This document shows positions 4,681 to 7,260 of a stretch of DNA of 7,260 nt, piece by piece. The position numbers and the translations under genes were made by a program. Numbering within the stretch: position 1 is the stretch's first letter; each line of letters begins with the position of its first letter. The notes beneath the pieces are model-generated. The model was not told where the DNA came from. It made no database searches and saw nothing but the letters and a program-made list of their open reading frames with translations. The stretch comes from Acidimicrobiaceae bacterium (lineage in GTDB: Bacteria > Actinomycetota > Acidimicrobiia > Acidimicrobiales > RAAP-2), in contig PMFY01000448.1 of NCBI GenBank assembly GCA_003157945.1, positions 1 to 7,260 on the forward strand, written 5' to 3'.

Positions 4681-5235
4681 TCAGGGGCTGACGAGGCCGT
4701 GGTCGGCCAGGCGCTGGCGCTCCTCGTCGGAGACCTTGACGTTCGACGGGGTGAGGAGGAACACCTCGTCGGCCACCCGCTCCATGCCGCCGGAGAGGGC
4801 GTACGTGGCACCGGAGCAGAAGTCGATCATGCGGCGCTGCAGGTCGCGGTCGGCGGTCTGCATGTTGACGATCACCGGCTGGTTGCTCATGAGCCGGTTG
4901 GCGATCTCCACGGCGTCGGCGAAGCGGGCCGGCGACACGATGTGCACCCGGGCGTTGGCCGCCGACGACTCGGGCGTCGAGATCTTGACCGACGGCGACG
5001 TGGCCGGCCGGGCCGGCGCGGGCTGCGGGGCGGCGGCGACCGGGCCGGTCTGGCCGGAGGCCGGGGTGACGCGGATGCGGCCGGGGGTCGGCTGGGGGGC
5101 GGGCTCCTCCTCGACCTCGGCCGGACGCGGGCGACCGCCGACCGGCGCGGGCCGGCTCTCGTAGTCGTCGTAGTCGTCGTAGTCGTCGACCAGGCCCAGA
5201 TAGGCCATGGACTTTTTCAGGAACGAAGTAGCCAT
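4681..5235 (-). CDS. sepF: SepF, membrane anchor of FtsZ
   Basis: 184-residue cytoplasmic division protein that polymerises and links FtsZ to the membrane; it is the main FtsZ anchor in actinobacteria lacking FtsA. Residues 1-16 (MATSFLKKSMAYLGLV) form the amphipathic membrane-binding helix. An acidic DDYDDYDDYE run (17-26) follows, then a Pro/Ala-rich linker (about 28-85). The SepF domain fills about 95-175, with VHIVSPARFADAVEIANRL, QPVIVNMQTADRDLQRRMIDF and CSGATYALSGGMERVADEVFLLTP as hallmark stretches. The last is the FtsZ-tail-binding part of the fold. ATG 5235 is set by GGGAGG five bases upstream. The 88-base gap from yggS contains a candidate -10, so sepF can probably be expressed on its own as well as from the ftsZ side. 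The partner tail, DFDVPSFLR, is seen at the FtsZ C-terminus in this window. Confidence 0.94.
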   Translation of the reverse strand: MATSFLKKSMAYLGLVDDYDDYDDYESRPAPVGGRPRPAEVEEEPAPQPTPGRIRVTPASGQTGPVAAAPQPAPARPATSPSVKISTPESSAANARVHIVSPARFADAVEIANRLMSNQPVIVNMQTADRDLQRRMIDFCSGATYALSGGMERVADEVFLLTPSNVKVSDEERQRLADHGLVSP

Positions 5236-5240
5236 TTGAT

Positions 5241-5258
5241 CCTCCCGGCGACAGCGTA
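5241..5258 (-). promoter_or_regulatory. sepF ribosome binding site and candidate -10
   Basis: GGGAGG (5246-5241) ends five bases before ATG 5235. TACGCT (5258-5253) fits TANNNT and would start an mRNA about 11-12 bases before the ATG. No good -35 is visible, so the promoter part is tentative while the ribosome site is clear. Confidence 0.5.
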
Positions 5259-5323
5259 GTGCGTGGTCCGGAGCAGGGGTTGCACAGCGGAACGGCCCGG
5301 ACGGGGCCCGGCGTCGCCCCCGG

Positions 5324-6001
5324 TCACGTGCGTGGCGGGCGGTCGCCGAACAGGGCCCGGCCCACGCGCACCATCGTCGATCCCTCCGCGAGCGCCACCT
5401 CGAGGTCGTCCGTCATGCCCATCGACCGCACCGGCAGGGCGAGGTCGTCGGCCAGCCGCCGGACCAGGCGGAACCCGGGCCGGGCCGCCTCGGCCGGGCC
5501 CGGTGGCCCCACGGCCATGAGCCCGGCCACGTCGAGGTCCTCGTCGCGGAGGGCGGCGACCAGGTCGGCCACTTCGGTCGGCGGCACCCCGCCACGGCCC
5601 GGCAGGCCGGCCACGTCGACCTGGACGAGGATCCGGGCGCCGGGGCGGCGGGCGGCGATGGCACGCCCCTCGGCCAGGCGGGCCACACCCTGCCAGCACG
5701 ACACCAGGGGGGCGAGCCGCGGCACCTTGTTCCGCTGGACGGCCCCGAGGAAGTGCCATTCCGGGGCGGGTCCGGCGTCGTCGGCCAGGGCGTGGGCCTT
5801 GGCCACCAGTTCGTCGGCGTAGTTCTCCCCCACCACCGTCAACCCGGCGGCGACCGCGGTGCGCGGCGCCTCGGGCCCGAAGCCCTTGGTGACCGCCATC
5901 AGGGTGACCGCGGACGGGTCGGGGGCGGCCGCGCCGATGCGGGTGCGGATGGCGTCCAGCCGCTCGGTGAACCCGGGAAAGGCATCGCCCGTCCCGGTCA
6001 C
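5324..6001 (-). CDS. yggS: YggS/YlmE family pyridoxal-phosphate homeostasis protein
   Basis: 225-residue fold-type III PLP-binding protein that buffers and delivers pyridoxal 5'-phosphate and affects amino-acid pools; no catalytic reaction is established. VTLMAVTKGF (32-41) holds the PLP lysine K39. GENYADEL (58-65), WHFLGAVQRNK (82-92), VQVDVAG (126-132), GLMAVG (160-165) and SMGMTDDLEVALAEGSTMVRVGRALFG (193-219) are the family landmarks; the final stretch carries the phosphate-binding Ser/Gly and Arg residues. GTG 6001 overlaps the pgeF stop as GTGA, and GGAG lies seven bases upstream. The frame remains open far upstream inside pgeF, but nothing there resembles this family. The GENY variant replaces the common GENR(V/A)QE. 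Confidence 0.93.
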   Translation of the reverse strand: MTGTGDAFPGFTERLDAIRTRIGAAAPDPSAVTLMAVTKGFGPEAPRTAVAAGLTVVGENYADELVAKAHALADDAGPAPEWHFLGAVQRNKVPRLAPLVSCWQGVARLAEGRAIAARRPGARILVQVDVAGLPGRGGVPPTEVADLVAALRDEDLDVAGLMAVGPPGPAEAARPGFRLVRRLADDLALPVRSMGMTDDLEVALAEGSTMVRVGRALFGDRPPRT

Positions 6002-6753
6002 CTCGGGACTCCGCCCGAGGACCACACCACGAGGGCCAGGCGGCCGGCGTCGGCCCGGGCCCGGTGGGAGAACCGCCCGCCGCCGCAGGCCGTGCACACG
6101 TCGACGACGTGGTCGAGGTGACCTCCGGCGGCCGCCAGCGCGGCGCCCACCCCGGCCACCAGGTCGAGGGCCGGTCGCCCGCCCGTCGTGGTGGACCGGA
6201 CGGACGGCCCGTAGGCGTCGGCGACCACGTCGAGCTCGGCGGCGCCGAATTCGTAGCAGCCGGCGTGGATGCACGGGCCGAGGGCCCCGGAGACGTCCGT
6301 CGCCCCCCGGTCCCGCATGTGGCGCACCGCCGACTCGACGACGCCGGCCGCCAGGCCCCTCCAGCCGGCGTGCACGGCGGCGAAGACCCCCTCGGGGCTG
6401 CCGAGCGCCAGGGGCCCGCAGTCGGCGGTGAGCACGCACAGGGCGTTACCGGGCGATGTGGCCACCAGGGCGTCGGCCTGTCCGAGATGGCGGCACGTCA
6501 CCGGTCCCGGGCCGCCCGTTGCGTACCGAGGGGGCGCATCGACCACCCGGGTCCCGTGGACCTGGGTCACCCAGGCCACCTCGTCGAACGACGCGCCCGT
6601 GGGGGCCGCCACCGCGGCGGCGAAGTCCGCCAGCGCGGCACCGTCGTCCGGGCCGCGCCCGACCGGCCGCAGGTCGCCTGCGGACGCGTCGGACCAGGCG
6701 GCGTGGACGGGGCCGGCGACTTGGACCGTGACGGTGCCGTCGAGCCCCGTCAC
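5998..6753 (-). CDS. pgeF: PgeF/YfiH/YlmD family multicopper-like (laccase-domain) protein
   Basis: 251-residue single-domain protein of the DUF152 / COG1496 family. Members are described as peptidoglycan editing factor (PgeF) and, for relatives, as purine nucleoside phosphorylase or adenosine deaminase with a zinc site. The metal ligands expected from the family are visible: H66 in VTQVHGTRV, C112 in VLTADCGPLAL and H128 in AVHAGWRG. LGPCIHAGCYEFG (158-170) and GGGRFSHRARADAGR (224-238) are further hallmarks. The start is GTG 6753, eight bases after the ftsZ stop and without a clear Shine-Dalgarno, suggesting coupling to ftsZ translation; no other early start codon fits. Its stop overlaps the yggS start. 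The order ftsZ-pgeF-yggS-sepF is the standard ylm arrangement. Confidence 0.93.
   Translation of the reverse strand: MTGLDGTVTVQVAGPVHAAWSDASAGDLRPVGRGPDDGAALADFAAAVAAPTGASFDEVAWVTQVHGTRVVDAPPRYATGGPGPVTCRHLGQADALVATSPGNALCVLTADCGPLALGSPEGVFAAVHAGWRGLAAGVVESAVRHMRDRGATDVSGALGPCIHAGCYEFGAAELDVVADAYGPSVRSTTTGGRPALDLVAGVGAALAAAGGHLDHVVDVCTACGGGRFSHRARADAGRLALVVWSSGGVPR
6009..6012 (-). promoter_or_regulatory. Ribosome binding site of yggS inside pgeF
   Basis: GGAG on the minus strand lies seven bases before GTG 6001 and inside the last codons of pgeF. It supports the overlapping start against any start further up in the same open frame. Confidence 0.5.
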
Positions 6754-6761
6754 GGAGCGGG

Positions 6762-7260
6762 TCAGCGCAGGAACGAGGGGACGTCGAAGTCGTCGTCGCC
6801 CAGGTCGAGGTCGTCGTCGGCCGGGGTGGCGAAGATGTCCTCGTGGGCCGACTCGGCACCGAGCACGCGACTGCGGGACTCGTCACGTCCGGTCGACTCG
6901 GCGGTGTTGGCGTTGGTCCGGGCCGGGGCCTGGGCCTCCCACCGCTCGAAGCCGGCGGCGATGACGGTCACCCGAACTTCTTCGCCCATGTCCTCGTCGA
7001 TGACGCTGCCGAAGATGATGTTGGCGTCCGGATGGGCCACGCCGTGGATGATCTCGGCGGCCTCGTTGACCTCGAACAGCCCGAGGTCGGGACCGCCGGC
7101 GATGTTGAGCAGGATGCCCCGGGCGCCCTCGATGGACGCCTCGAGCAGCGGGCTGGTGATGGCGGCCCGTGCGGCGTTGACCGCCCGACCCTCGCCGGTG
7201 GCCGAGCCGATGCCCATGATGGCCGTGCCGGCGTTCGACATGATCATCTTCACGTCGGCG
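6762..7260 (-). CDS. ftsZ: Cell division GTPase FtsZ, C-terminal part
   Basis: The frame runs off the right edge, so 165 residues of the C-terminal half are present and the GTP-binding domain lies outside. The fragment opens with [18 protein letters not shown], the FtsZ pattern (F)ADVxxVMxxAGxAxMGIG, then [52 protein letters not shown] and [10 protein letters not shown], all core C-terminal-domain landmarks. A short linker of about 45 residues leads to the conserved tail [11 protein letters not shown], the docking peptide for SepF and other partners. FtsZ polymerises with GTP to form the division ring. It is the furthest-upstream gene in view; its stop lies eight bases before pgeF. Confidence 0.97.
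   Translation of the reverse strand, partial: ADVKMIMSNAGTAIMGIGSATGEGRAVNAARAAITSPLLEASIEGARGILLNIAGGPDLGLFEVNEAAEIIHGVAHPDANIIFGSVIDEDMGEEVRVTVIAAGFERWEAQAPARTNANTAESTGRDESRSRVLGAESAHEDIFATPADDDLDLGDDDFDVPSFLR

Noticed and set aside
5303..5320. Possible yggS terminator (GGGGC paired with GCCCC)
   Set aside because: Only five pairs around an eight-base loop with no T-tract; too weak to separate from chance in this base composition.
6002..6439. N-terminal extension of yggS through the pgeF gene
   Set aside because: The extension is Arg/Gly-rich, overlaps well-conserved pgeF, and the family start fits GTG 6001 with its own ribosome site.
1..7260. tRNA, rRNA, insertion sequence, prophage or defence genes
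   Set aside because: No cloverleaf, rRNA-like stretch, transposase or integrase motif, or att-like direct repeat was seen; the region reads as conserved core chromosome.

Overview
The window is GC-rich (roughly 70% by eye) chromosomal DNA from an actinobacterium. The evidence is the gene order on the minus strand: ftsZ, pgeF (ylmD), yggS (ylmE), sepF, yggT (ylmG), divIVA, then traR/dksA-like, lspA and rluD. This is the classic Gram-positive cell-division (dcw/ylm) block with its actinobacterial continuation. FtsZ ends in the conserved SepF-binding tail, SepF and DivIVA are present, and several promoters show the TANNNT -10 element, sometimes set for leaderless mRNAs. A deep-branching class such as Acidimicrobiia is a guess; I cannot fix it from the sequence.

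Layout, left to right. 1-492 (+): 3' part of a sigma-70-family factor, regions 3 and 4. 541-583: strong hairpin between converging genes. 596-1090 (-): unknown single-pass membrane or exported protein. 1170-3324 (-): traR-like / lspA / rluD operon, transcribed from a well-formed promoter at 3412-3440 that is embedded in several dyads. 3325-3612: non-coding, holding that promoter and the divIVA terminator. 3613-4260 (-): divIVA with its own, apparently leaderless, promoter. 4373-5235 (-): yggT and sepF. 5324-7260 (-): yggS, pgeF and the 3' end of ftsZ, tightly packed.

How the genes work together. FtsZ forms the division ring, and SepF tethers it to the membrane through the FtsZ C-terminal tail. 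DivIVA marks curved or polar membrane and directs envelope growth. YggT is a small membrane protein of the same cluster. PgeF and YggS are linked housekeeping enzymes (peptidoglycan-editing/laccase-domain protein and PLP homeostasis protein). LspA matures lipoproteins, RluD modifies 23S rRNA, and the zinc-finger protein is probably a transcription factor acting on RNA polymerase. Compared with the Streptomyces order as I remember it, ileS is missing between divIVA and the zinc-finger gene.

I do not see a wholly new multi-gene system. The points most worth a second look are the histone-H1-like tail on the DksA/TraR-type protein, the palindrome-rich promoter in front of it, a sigma factor with changed -35-reading residues, and the unknown membrane protein.
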